DNA of 64,000 nucleotides from Pratylenchus scribneri (lineage: Eukaryota; Nematoda; Chromadorea; Rhabditida; Pratylenchidae), in the NCBI GenBank assembly GCA_030063045.1, contig JAQSEB010000016.1, forward strand, positions 1,922,001-1,986,000. Reading direction: 5' to 3'. The notes below the pieces were generated by a model, which did not search any database, was not told the origin of the DNA, and saw only the letters and a list, made by a program, of their open reading frames with translations. Position numbers and translations under genes: made by a program. Below, piece after piece: positions 1 through 11,146 of this stretch (its first letter is position 1; each line of letters begins with the position of its first letter).

Positions 1-805
1 AAACAATCTTTCCGGAATTCAACCGGAAACAATCTTTCCGGAATCTAACCGGAAACAATCATTCCGGAATCTAACCGGAAACAATCTTTCCGGAATCTAA
101 CCGGAAACAATCATTCCGGAATCTAACCGGAAACAATCATTCCGGAATCTAACTGGAAACAATCTTTCCGGAATTCAACCGGAAACAATCTTTCCGGAAT
201 TCAACCGGAAACAATCTTTCCGGAATCTAACCGGAAACAATCTTTCCGGAAAGAATCTAACCGGAAACAATCATTCCGGAATCTAACTGGAAACAATCTT
301 TCCGGAATTCAACCGGAAACAATCTTTCCGGAATTCAACCGGAAACAATCTTTCCGGAATTCAACCGGAAACAATCTTTCCGGAATCTAACCGGAAACAA
401 TCTTTCCGGAAAGAATCTAACCGGAAACAATCATTCCGGAATCTAACTGGAAACAATCTTTCCGGAATTCAACCGGAAACAATCTTTCCGGAATTCAACC
501 GGAAACAATCTTTCCGGAATTCAACCGGAAACAATCTTTCCGGAATCTAACCGGAAACAATCATTCCGGAATCTAACCGGAAACAATCATTCCGGAATCT
601 AACCGGAAACAATCATTCCGGAATCTAACCGGAAACAATCATTCCGGAATCTAACCGGAAACAATCTTTCCGGAATCTAACCGGAAACAATCTTTCCGGA
701 AAGAATCTAACCGGAAACAATCATTCCGGAATCTAACCGGAAACAATCTTTCCGGAAAGAATCTAACCGGAAACAATCTTTCCGGAAAGAATCTAACCAG
801 AAACG
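1..805. repeat. 26-bp satellite/minisatellite array
   Basis: About 30 tandem copies of a 26-bp unit, consensus GGAAACAATCTTTCCGGAAT plus CTAACC, running from the window edge to about 800. Variants alternate ATTC/ATCT after CCGGA, and some units carry four extra bases (CCGGAAAGAATCT). Each unit contains the perfect palindrome CCGGAAA-CAATC-TTTCCGG, so single strands could fold into a chain of small hairpins. The array probably continues to the left. No open frame of note. Confidence 0.97.
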
Positions 806-1227
806 CCCTATGTTTTTTATTCAATTTGTTTTCTTATTGATTATTTCACCTAGCACTTTTTTAATTGACCATTTTATTATTTTTGACATTGTTGATTGTT
901 TATAAACTTATTTTTAAATTGAGAATAAATATATATAGATATATTATTTTATAAGAATAGCAGATTTTATTTTTATTTGATTGAATTCACCATTCTAAAA
1001 ATTTGAAATTAATAAAAAAAAAACATAAGATTAGTTTCATTTTTAAAAATATAATTAACCGAATGTGTAAAATGAAATGATTCTTTACATTTCATCCATA
1101 ATATATTTGCAACAAATAATTCTTTATTCCAATATGTTTTTTTATGTGGAAGTTAGCAATAAATTTGGTTTGTATGCTCAATAACAATTTTTATCATATA
1201 TTTCTTCCCCAATCATTCCAATATCTA
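806..1227. other. AT-rich 3' flank of the carboxypeptidase gene
   Basis: AT-rich sequence between the satellite and the stop codon of the carboxypeptidase gene. I see no gene. It should hold the 3' UTR; AATAAA-like strings occur at about 924 and 1011, but on the plus strand. Confidence 0.5.
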
Positions 1228-4200
1228 TCACCAGAGATTGTCTTCGGTGAGGCCAAAATTGTGTCGATTATTCAGGAATGCTTCAATGGCCCAGTAAATT
1301 TGGGGACCCTTACTTTGAGGTACCTTGAATTTAGGAAATAAATTTTCGACTTAATATATAAATTTTACCGCATGACCGGCACCACGAACTGAAAAATTGA
1401 TGAAACGAGAATTATTTTAAATATTTTTTCATATTGTTTAAAGTCCCATCCCAATGTAGCCTATATAGATTATTTTTTTGTTAACACAGCTTTAATTTAA
1501 TCAATTTGGGAATTTTTCAGTTTGATTTAAATTTAAACTGAGAATTTTTAGGGAATTATTCTCACATATTGCCAATATTTGCAAAATGGCCAGTAGTATC
1601 GTTTAGTTCCTCTTTTTTTTCCAAATGCTTCGCCTATTTTCTATGCTTGTTATGTGAATGCTTCGCCTATTTTTTATGTTTGTTATGTGAATGCTTCGCC
1701 TATTTTCTATGCTTGTTATGTGAATGCTTCGCCTATTTTTTATGTTTGTTATGTGAATGCTTCGCCTATTTTCTATGCTTGTTATGTGAATGCAGAATGC
1801 TTCGCCTATTTTCTATGCTTGTTATGTGAATGCTTGTCTATTTTCTATGCTTGTTATGTGAATGCTTGTCTATTTTCTATGCTTGTTATGTGAATGCTTC
1901 GCCTATTTTCTATGCTTGTTATGTGAATGCTTCATTTATTCTATGTTTGAAGTATACGGTTATGGGACACCAAAGTGATAAAAAAATTAATTTCATTTTA
2001 GCTACTTTGTTAAATAATATTTATTTTTCACTGACTTGTTGTGAATGTGAGGCCGCCGCCTCCCAAATAATTGGTGAATGTGCCCGCATTCGTGATGTCT
2101 ATCCCCGGCACGGACCATGAATGTTGGCCATCGGGTTCCTATAAGCGCAAAATAAAACTGTATATTTTTTTTAAAAATTTAATGACCGGTTTTAATCCAA
2201 GATGTTGAGCGAATCTCTGGGTCAACATATAATCGCAGACCGTATCCGCATCACCAGTATACAAAAGAACGCGGACACCGGCATCCACCACTTTTCTAAC
2301 GAACTTTTCAACACCATCATCTGTGCAAAGAAACAAAAAAAAATATTTTTTTGGGGTAAATTTTATATATATGAATATGAATAAATATTAATTTTTAAAA
2401 TCATTGAATTTGTCCAGCATTTTTAAAAAGAGGGATTTTCGGAGGCATATATTTGGCCATGGCACTCTAAAACATTTGCGAAAGCAACAGATGCGGACGT
2501 CAAATTTGCGGATTATTTTTTTGAAAAAAAAAATATCAAGTAATATTGAACTTTTTTAACATTCCTATCCAGCCCTAGCCTTAATCTAAGCTATAACGCT
2601 AGCTCTGGTTGCGAAAAAATGGCCAAAATTTTTAATTTTTAAAATTTTCTGTAAAATGGTAGATTTATTCACAACTTATCGAAAAGTATTGAATGATGCT
2701 ACAAAATGGCCATAATTCGGTTATAAAACACCCATAAATACATTAAATTCATGCTTTTTTGCCGAAAAATTATCCGCAAATATTTCGTCCACAATCGGCG
2801 TCCTCAAAATTCATCCGTAAATATTTATTTATTCGCAAAATTCATCATCACACCTTGGCCACAAGAAATGTATGCTAGGAGAGACTAACTGCGAATTAGG
2901 CAGTTTAGAGATAACAGATTTATAATGTGAATCCAAATTTGATAATTTTATTCGTCCTTAAAATTCGGATTTTTCCATAAGAAATTCGGATAAATTCAAT
3001 GATTTTTCGTCGGGTCATTCATAAAATAAATATCACATCAATATTAAATTTTTTTAAATAAAATTGCTTACAGTAACTTTCATAGCGGTCCAAGTTGCTA
3101 AAAAATAAAAAGCATAAAATTGGTCATTCAATAATTTTGCGCATTTTGCACATATCCAAATAAGATTTTAGTAAATATTTTTATTATTTTTTATTCTTTT
3201 TTTGCGGGGCATCAAATTGCAAATATAATAATGAAAATAGCCCAGGGATTTTGGACTATTTTCTAATATTTTGGTCCTAATTTTTTTGAAAATTTCCATC
3301 GAAAAATATTTTTTACCCAAAATTTAGTTTTTGAATTTTGAGTTCTAATAAATCAAAAGCCAATGATGGGGGTATAATGAAGAAGGGACAACAATTCGCA
3401 TATTAAAAGGCGAGATCTAATTCTGATCAAACTAAAAATTTTGTAAAAAAAAAACACTCTTGCTCTTATGAGTGGAGCAACACCCATTAAAAGGTATCTT
3501 CAATTTTTTTTATAAAAAGTTAAAATTGTGACCAGGTTTGACCCCGCTTTCGAGAAATTTCAAAAATCGATGGGACAAATCCTTTTTTATATATAACTAA
3601 TATATATTTAAAAATATTTTTTTAAATCATACCTGCCAGATTGCCAGGTCTTTTTGGCCCCATTGGCCACATGCAAATTCTTGCGCACTTAAAATTCGAG
3701 AATTGGAATAATTAATTTATATTTAATTAAGGATAGTATTTAATTTGTTGAAAAAAAAGTAAAATTTCTTTATTCTAGGACACCAAACTCTATACCAAAT
3801 CGATAGAACTCGTCAATGACGCGTCCATTGATATATAATTTGTCATGGTTTGGTTAAATTTAAAGGGTATTAAACTGTTTAAACCCATAAAAGATTTTTG
3901 ATTCAAAACTATTTACAAAAATTCAAATCCATTGCAAATTATATACCATTGGACGCGTCTTGATGAGATCTATAGATTGGATTTATGATTTAGGTATCTA
4001 GGTAAAACCGCTAAAATGTCTAAACTTTATTGTATTCGACAATTTTAATTTTTTTCGATAAATTAAATACATATTTCCTTTTAATTATTGTGCACTTTAA
4101 ATCTTATAATAAATATTTATATTTTTTTTACCCTCAGGCAAATTGAAATATTTATTTATAGATGGTTCATAATATCCTGAAAAAAGAATAAAATTTATTA

Positions 4201-7200
4201 ATTCTATATTCTTAATACAATTTTATTAACCATTTTCGCAGACCAATGTGTCATTTCCCTCGGATGGGATGATGCCACTGCCCGTTGGAGGGCTCACCAA
4301 TGTTGAAGGCAATTTCCCACTTGCATTGTTTGCAATATCTGTTTATTATCAAAAAATTTTATTCTACCATAATTTTTTGCAGAAAAAAGTATTGAAATTG
4401 TAGAGAAGTTTATAGCGGTTTATGTTTTTTCGTAGACACTCAAAACCTATACCCATTAGATAGACCTCGACGAGAAGCATTTTGATGGAAAAATTTTGGT
4501 ATTTTATTGAGAGGGAGGGTGTGGTAAAATAAAATTCTTGAAATTTGGTAAATATAAAAAATAAATTTATAATATTACGGCATTCTCCGTAGATGCCATA
4601 TGGGTTCAGTTGCGGCCATGGAACTGGATATTTATTATTGGAAAACCAATCAATAATTTCGGGATCGCAATGCTCTAAAAATACATACTATATTAAATAA
4701 ATATTCAATTTTAATTTAATGTTGAATTAATTACCCAAATTCTCAAATCCTCCACAACTTTTGGTGAAATTATTCCATACAGAATCCAATCCGAATCCGT
4801 GGAAATAAGCATAAATTTGTTTCGTGATTACACTCAGCGTACCATTGAAACAGCCGTTGCCAATGGCCATACCCTTTTGGGAATAAATAAAATTATTTTT
4901 TTTATAAAAAAAATTTATTATTTAATTAATATCGGCGCTTAATCGTGTGAATTTTTGAGCTAAATACGAAGAAATTTGACATTTCGATTCTGCCGAATGC
5001 GTAGTATTTTAGCCCATTATTTTGGCCTTAGTTCACAAAAAAAAAACAATGAAAACTTTAAATAGTTTGTAAAATAAACAGCTTTTCTTCCAAATTTAGG
5101 TCTATTACACTAAAGAAATACAAATCAAAAGCTAGGTTTTATAAAATTTGAAACAGCCAAATTGTAGAGGACATTTAGGGCTTTTCCATATTATCAAATT
5201 GGTAATTTATTAGTGAATCTATGGCCAAAAGAACCACAATTTCTCTTAAATTAACAGTTAACACCCACCTCAAAATTTAGTGAATAATTTTGCATTTCAT
5301 CAACAATTTTTGCAGCCAATAATGGAACATAAATGCCCCCATAGGATTCACCGGTCAAAAAGAGGCGATGTTGCCGAAATATGGGAAATTTTTGCATGAA
5401 TTGTTTGATGGCCTCATAGTTCTCATCGGTGGTCTAATAATATGTGCAAAATTATATATAAATAAATTTATTTAAAAAAATAATAAAAATTTTAGAATAA
5501 TTTGTTTGTTTGTGCCTCAAATTTTCTGATCCCATGTCAGCCCTAGCACTACCCCCCTAAGCTCTACCCTATTTAGAAATTTTCACTTGAACATAACTTT
5601 GGTTCTAATTGGTCTAATCATTTTGAAAATGAAATCTTATCAATAAAATCGACTCGGACAAATTGATTGAACCATCGATCGAGGGAGGCTCTAGGAAAAT
5701 CTGAATTTATCATATTCAGAATCAGCCAATACATATAATATAACAACAATTTTTCAAATTATTAATAAAATTTTTTATTATATTTATTGAGCTCTTTCTT
5801 AACATTTTTATATCAAAGTAATTTATAAAATATAAATTGCCAGAAAAGAAAATTTTTTAGTCATTTTTGTCGTTTTTTGTTCATAGCTTTTTGATTATTT
5901 CTATTAAATTCATTGTTCTTTATAATTTTGCTTACACTATCATCATTCCAACCGGTTTCGCTTGAATTTGTGGAATATGAGTTGCCAGTCCAATAGGGCG
6001 ATTCCAAATAGACAATTGAAGCATTTTTATTCCATGCATCAGGATTTGGTCTCAGTGATTCTCCATCCGGATTAACCAAATATGGGCCCATCCCCGCAAA
6101 GAACCCAGCCAATGAGGAATAACCTGGACCGCCGCTGAACCAGAAAATCAGTGGATTATTTATCGTATCATTTTGTGAAGTGGCCAAATAGTAGAAGAGA
6201 CGATGTTTGGCAGTCACATTCAAATAACCTTTATTAAATAGGAGGATTATTTGTTAGGTCTTATGTAAATGAGAAACGTGTTATGACATTTCGGATGCGA
6301 CTATTGGGGATAAAACGCTCCAGTATCGGATGCTGGTAAAGTTGTTTTACTAATTTATAGTATTTTAGATTTTATTAAGTATAAATCAGCTATAAAATGT
6401 TATCAAATGTATTGGCCATGTTCAATACAAAAACCAATGCTTTTGATATCATTTGCAGGCATGCACACGGCTAAAGCTAAGCCGCGTTTAGCCGTGACTA
6501 CGGGCGGCTAACGGCTACAAATTTTGAAAATTGGACGGCTATGAGGCGACTAACCATAGTCGCGGCTAGCCGCGAAATATCCGTCACTTACAAATTTTCT
6601 ATATATTTAAAAATCTTTTCATAAAATTCCTTCCATTATGAATTATTACTTTTTATTTGCCGAAAATTTGCATTAATTTGAAATTTTTTTTTGTTAAAGG
6701 CAATTTTTGATCTAATATTTTCTCTAATAAGAGGGGCAATTTGAATTTTGTACGAACTTATGATCTTAATTTTTAAATTCAAATTGTTCAAATAATACAA
6801 GTTAGGGGTTAAATTTGGAATATTTTTATTAATTTGCAATTAAAAATATTTTCATTTTTTGTAATATGAATGGAAAAATTACCCGAAAAATGCGCAGAAC
6901 TCAATTTGGATTTAAGACCAGGCAGCGATTTGATTCGATCCGGTTCATAAAAGCCTTTTGAATTTGTAGTGTTTTTGCAGGATTCGATGATTTTCTGGAA
7001 ATTAAATAATTGTCTAATTAATTCATTGAACCCAGACACCGTCGTAACTCTATATCCAATTAATAGATATCGTTATACGTCACGTTTGATAATTATTCGG
7101 CTTAGGGTTATCCAATTTTAAATTAGTTTTGAACCAAATACCATTAGATGGTTTAAACGGTTTAAAATTCTTAATTTTTTGATCAAATGATAAAAAAATT

Positions 7201-7560
7201 ATAGACCAAAAAATGCGTATCGACGAAATTTATCGATTAGGTATATATATGGTTTTGGTAGTGTAGGACTAACCACTAAACCGTTATAATAACAGTAAAT
7301 TCAAATTTTTTTTTCTGAAAATTAAATATTTCCATTAAAAATTGGTCAACTAGAGAGAATTAATTCAGTAAGTAGAAAAATTTTGTGAATTTTTCAAACA
7401 AAAATTTTTAAAAAATTATGTACAGGTTTTTAAAAAAAATATTGATAGAATATTTTTTGGATAAATTCAATGATTTTAATGCATTTATTCCCAAATTTCT
7501 TACCGCCATATTTGCCATCAAAATTGTGAAAATGATGAAATTAATTATTATTTTTTGCAT
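1228..7560 (-). CDS. Serine carboxypeptidase (peptidase family S10, cathepsin A-like), secreted/lysosomal
   Basis: Removes C-terminal residues from peptides in an acidic compartment. Thirteen exons in transcript order: 7504-7560, 6883-6994, 5936-6228, 5269-5433, 4735-4873, 4579-4674, 4231-4338, 3633-3687, 3072-3097, 2187-2320, 2036-2138, 1369-1388, 1228-1323. They sum to 1404 nt, 467 residues, normal for S10. Exon 1 is a hydrophobic signal peptide (residues 1-19). The oxyanion region SGGPGYSSL is at 88-96, the nucleophile Ser184 is in GESYGG, the catalytic Asp376 in GDAD and His435 in GAGHAVP. Unusually, the family Cys of GGPGCSS is Tyr93, and the Cys expected in the W-x-x-C motif is Gly341 (WQSGS): both partners of one conserved disulfide are missing while the triad is intact. 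Exons of 20 and 26 nt are very small but phase-perfect. The second-last long intron (1389-2035) carries a 33-bp tandem repeat. Confidence 0.93.
1622..1950. repeat. 33-bp minisatellite inside an intron
   Basis: About ten copies of a 33-bp unit beginning TGCTTCGCCTATTTTCTATG, ending TTATGTGAA. The first copies alternate between two subtypes (CTATGCTT versus TTATGTTT), indicating a 66-bp higher-order unit; later copies read TGCTTGTC. Because 33 is a multiple of three, several plus-strand frames stay open, but the array lies in intron 1389-2035 of the minus-strand carboxypeptidase gene, so these frames are not credible genes. Confidence 0.95.
3740..4070. repeat. Palindromic MITE, family A, copy 1
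   Basis: In a carboxypeptidase intron. Left half contains CTATACCAAATCGATAGAAC and GACGCGTCCATTGATATATA; the right half is its approximate inverse (ATTATATACCATTGGACGCG, then GAGATCTATAGATTGG), ending near TTTTTTTCGATAAATTAAAT. Same family recurs throughout the window. Edges approximate. Confidence 0.7.
6462..6590. repeat. GC-rich inverted/direct repeat (CGGCTAAAGC type)
   Basis: A GC-rich patch in a carboxypeptidase intron with repeated and inverted CGGCTA/TAGCCG words (for example CACGGCTAAAGC, TTAGCCGTGACTACGGGCGG, AGTCGCGGCTAGCCGCG). Looks like a short transposon fragment. Edges and class uncertain. Confidence 0.5.
7025..7290. repeat. Palindromic MITE, family A, copy 2
   Basis: In the first intron of the carboxypeptidase gene. 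Shows the family core: ATATCCAATTAATAGATATCG on the left, AAATTTATCGATTAGGTATA on the right, with ACCACTAAACCGTTATAATA near the right end. Edges approximate. Confidence 0.65.
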
Positions 7561-8200
7561 TTTTAATTAATATTTAATAATTTTTGTATAAATTCCCTTA
7601 ATTTTTATGGGATTTTTATATATCCTTAAATTATGATTTATAACTTGATTTTTTTGAGACGAACAGATAAGTAAATATTCATCCGTATTTTAAATTTTTA
7701 ATTCAATTTATATCTCAGTAAGTAAATATTCTATTTAAATTTTATTTTAAGAACGTTCATTTTAATTTCTGCCTGAATAGCAATTTTTAAGCTGTCTGAT
7801 GAAAATGAAGAGAAAATTGAAGGCTGGCCAATTAGCTGTGCAAATTTTCATTCAATTCTCGTTTTAAACAAATATGGATAAAATAGAATTTTTAAAAAAT
7901 CTCACTTAATTTTTGTGCTTTAAAAATTATTAAATTACACAAATTGTTTTTTGTTGGCATTGGAATACACAGACTATTTTCAAAGATGGGAAAATTAAAT
8001 GAAATGGAAATGAAAATTGAATGGGTAAAAAACTAGTATTTTAATTAATTTTTACAAACTCTTTAATTTAATTTAAACATTTTATGCAAATGAAAAAATC
8101 AAATATGAACAAATCTTTTGAATGCAATTCAGTTGTAAATAAATAAATAACGATAAACATTGTCAAGGAATTGTGATTCGTCCTCAAAAAAAAAAACATT
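7561..8200. other. Intergenic, between the carboxypeptidase and BTB genes
   Basis: AT-rich spacer holding the 5' flank of the carboxypeptidase gene and the 3' flank of BTB gene 1. No gene, array or recognisable element seen. Confidence 0.6.
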
Positions 8201-8999
8201 TTAAATACCAACATTATTCATCCGTTCATTCATTTTGCCGATAATTGCCTTCAGAATTTGATCGAACAATTCCCCATATTTTCCTTCCACCAGCATTTTC
8301 CATCCCTTTGTTTCAATCACATCTTTTGCTTTGTCCCGGATATATTCGATCGTCTTGGTTTTAAGATGTTGGGCAGAATGGTGATTGGCCAAAACCAGAA
8401 GTTCACAAACATTCTCAGAAGAGATCGAAGATCTTAATTTAATTAAACAGTGCATCTGAATGAAAAAAAATATTTTTTTTTAAATAATAAAATCATTTTA
8501 CCTTTAATCCAGAGAATTGGAATTTGACAGCAGCCTCCAACAATTCCTTTGTCGTTTCATAATCATATCCATGTTCTGGTGCCGTACCGCTGTAACTATA
8601 AATAATAATAACTTTTTTTGAAAATGATCAACAGAATTCGCCCACATGAATTCGAGCATTTGTTCAAGTACCGAAGATTTGATGTTCTTAATATTGATAA
8701 TTCCTTCCTTCGTATCGATCATTTCATGTTCAAATATTGCCCGAAAAACCGGAGAACGACAAATCAAAATGGCTTTATGCACCTTAAAAGCAGAAATTTT
8801 AATTTTTTACCTTAAATTCTTTGCCATCTGCAGCTTTGATGGTAAAATCCGTGAATAAACCCTGCTTGAATAAATTGCCCATATCTGTCCCAAATGTTTG
8901 TTCTACTGCTGCTTCTATTTGCAATGTCTCATCACTTTTATTTGGGAAATTTAATATGGATTTGTATTTGTATCGGAGGTGCCAAGGCATAAAAAACAT
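8201..8999 (-). CDS. BTB/POZ-domain protein with C-terminal helical (BACK-like) region, SPOP-type, gene 1
   Basis: Four exons: 8811-8999, 8646-8782, 8502-8595, 8201-8455; 675 nt, 224 residues, all phases closed. Residues 43-140 form a SPOP-type BTB: GTDMGNLFKQGLFTDFTI, then VHKAILICRSPVFRAIFE, LEQMLEFIYSGTAP, and an LLEAA helix. Residues 141-224 are the helical extension (ENVCELLVLANHHSAQ, ETKGWKMLVEG, LFDQILKAI). Such proteins normally act as Cul3 substrate adaptors; here a MATH domain is not visible, and only about 40 residues precede the BTB. The ATG at 8999 is the first in-frame one; a further upstream exon carrying MATH sequence cannot be excluded. It is a tandem paralogue of the next gene, with identical intron positions and phases in the BTB part. 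Confidence 0.85.
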
Positions 9000-9061
9000 T
9001 GATGTGAGGCATTGGCTAAATTATATTCATTTAAATTAGGTCATAAACATATTTAAATTTT

Positions 9062-10549
9062 TTACTCGTATTCCGGCATACTGACAATTGCCTTCACAAT
9101 TTGATCGAACAATTCGCCATGATTTCCCTCGATCAACATTTTCCATCCATTTGTTTCCATCACCTTTAAAATTAAAAAAATTATTTGAAAATTTAATAAT
9201 ATTTTTTCGGCAAAACATAAATTATATATACTGATGATTTCTTAGTTATATTTTCTATTTTATAGTTGTATTGATTTATAATTATAAAATTTGTATTTTG
9301 TTAGAATTTGGATAAAAATTAATAAATTCTGTGGTTTAATAATTATTTAAATTAAGCCTAAGGATTGGGCTTTAAGATATAAAATAATATTAATTGAAGG
9401 GTTTGGTTGATCTGTTAAAACCGATTTCAAAGACCCTGATTTTTTGTTGTCAAAAAAATATTTTTATATTTCACCTCCTTTGCATTCTTCTGGATATAAT
9501 TGATTGCCTCAGTCTTGAGATAGTCGGCAGAATGGCGCTGGGCCAAAACCAACAATTCACAGACATTCTCATTCCCCATTGAATTGGGTAATCCCTCGAA
9601 AATTGCTTTGAAAATTTGATCCAACAATTCGGCATAATTTCCCTCGACCAAAATTTTCCATCCATCTGATTTCATCACCTTTACCAAAATGAGCAAATAT
9701 ATTATTAAAAAATTATTCTGAATTTTTCACCTCTTTTGCATGCATTTTGATAAAATTAATCGATTTGAGATTGAGTTTTTCAAGAGAATAGCGATCGGCA
9801 AAAATCAATAATTCACAGACATTTCCATCCCCAATTGAATTGGACAATTTCTCCTCACAGAGATCCTGGATGAAAAAAAATTACAAAAAGATATAATATT
9901 AATTTGCCGAGAAAAAATTAATTTGCAAAATATTTTGTGTCGAAAAATATTATATTTTTTGAGGCCATATAACTTGGCCATAACTGGATATTAAGGCTCA
10001 GGGTTAGGTTTATGGCAGGATGGATTAGGGATTCTTAAAGAAATCTGTTGGCCAAGTTATTTTGGCTCAAAAAAAATAATATTTTGCGACATAAAAATTT
10101 CTCTAAATTAATTATTTTTCGGCAAATTTAATAGACTCCCAAAAATAAATTTCATTTACTTTTAATGTGTCAATTTGGTATTGGACAGCTGCCTCCAATA
10201 ATTCCATCAGCATTTCTCCCAGTTTTGGTGCCTTTCCGCTGTAACTAAAATTATAGATCTTTTTAAATATTTTTTAAATAATTTTCAAACATGAATTCGA
10301 GCATTTGTTCAAGAACCGGAGATTTGATATCCTTAATTCGGACGATTCCTTCTTTCGCTTCGATCATTCCATGCTCGAACATTGCCCGAAAAACGGGGGA
10401 ACGGCAAGCCAAAATGCCTTTATGTGCCTAAAATTAAACGTAATAGATTAAATTTATATTCTATTTTTATTATTTACCTTGAATTCTTTTCCGTCCTCAG
10501 CTATGATGGTACAATCCTTGAATAAATCTTGCTTGAATAAATTGGCCAT
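9062..10549 (-). CDS. BTB/POZ-domain protein with duplicated BACK-like module, gene 2
   Basis: Six exons: 10478-10549, 10291-10427, 10160-10244, 9731-9865, 9475-9678, 9062-9163; 735 nt, 244 residues. BTB at about 1-98 (MANLFKQDLFKDCTI, AHKGILACRSPVFRAMFE, LEQMLEFIYSGKAP). Then two copies of a module: GDGNVCELLIFADRYS (112-127) ... HAKEVMKSDGWKILVEG, and NENVCELLVLAQRHS ... NAKEVMETNGWKMLIEG (to 226). Gene 1 has only one such module. No MATH domain and a very short N-terminus, so substrate choice may lie in the C-terminal modules; this is inference. Lies head-to-tail 63 nt upstream of gene 1. Intron 9866-10159 contains a small MITE. Confidence 0.87.
9938..10091. repeat. Palindromic MITE, family B, copy 1
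   Basis: Begins TGTCGAAAAATATTAT, GAGGCCATATAACTTGGCCA; ends with the inverse TTGGCCAAGTTATTTTGG ... AATATTTTGCGACA. Sits in an intron of BTB gene 2. Related copy at 23854-24024. Confidence 0.85.
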
Positions 10550-11146
10550 TTTTCCGACAAAAATAGCTATATTGACGTATATTTATTGCTTATGTATGAA
10601 AGAGGGATCTTAAAAATCTAATTAATAATGATAATGATGAATATATAGAATCTTGTGCATAAATTCATAGTAACTCATTACGAAAGTATAATATTTTTTG
10701 GAAATTTGTTAAATAAGTAATAAAAGAAGACCCATTTTTTATTCAAATTGATAAATAAAATTGCACGATGTTACTTAATGGATGTTGGGTTGGACTATAT
10801 CTTAAAAATGTAAAAGAAATTGGAGTTAAGCCCCAAATGAGGGGGGAGAAGATGGAAGGCAATAGGCGGCTCAAAATAAAATATAAATCAAATTGTCGAT
10901 CAACAAAAACAACTATACAAGAATGTGCACTGGCAGATTAATTTTGAATTTCATAATCAAATCTTTGGCTGGGAGATTTTGTGTTGGGGCTTATTTCATT
11001 TCAATGCATGGGAAAAAATTTAGAAATAAAACAGCGCCATAAGTTGAGATGTTTGAAAAAATGTGTCTGCCTATTTCGGGTGTCTCCTCTGTCAAATGTC
11101 TCTTATGGATTGATTTTTATTCTTTCACTAATCATTGGCTGTTTTA
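10550..11146. other. Intergenic 5' flank of BTB gene 2
   Basis: AT-rich spacer upstream of the BTB pair, ending at the transposon. No gene seen. Confidence 0.5.

Noticed and set aside
1..805. Possible CRISPR-like array.
   Set aside because: Units are contiguous with no unique spacers and the host is a eukaryote; it is a satellite.
1569..2120. Plus-strand open frames encoding Cys/Phe-rich repeats.
   Set aside because: By-products of the 33-bp tandem repeat within a minus-strand carboxypeptidase intron.
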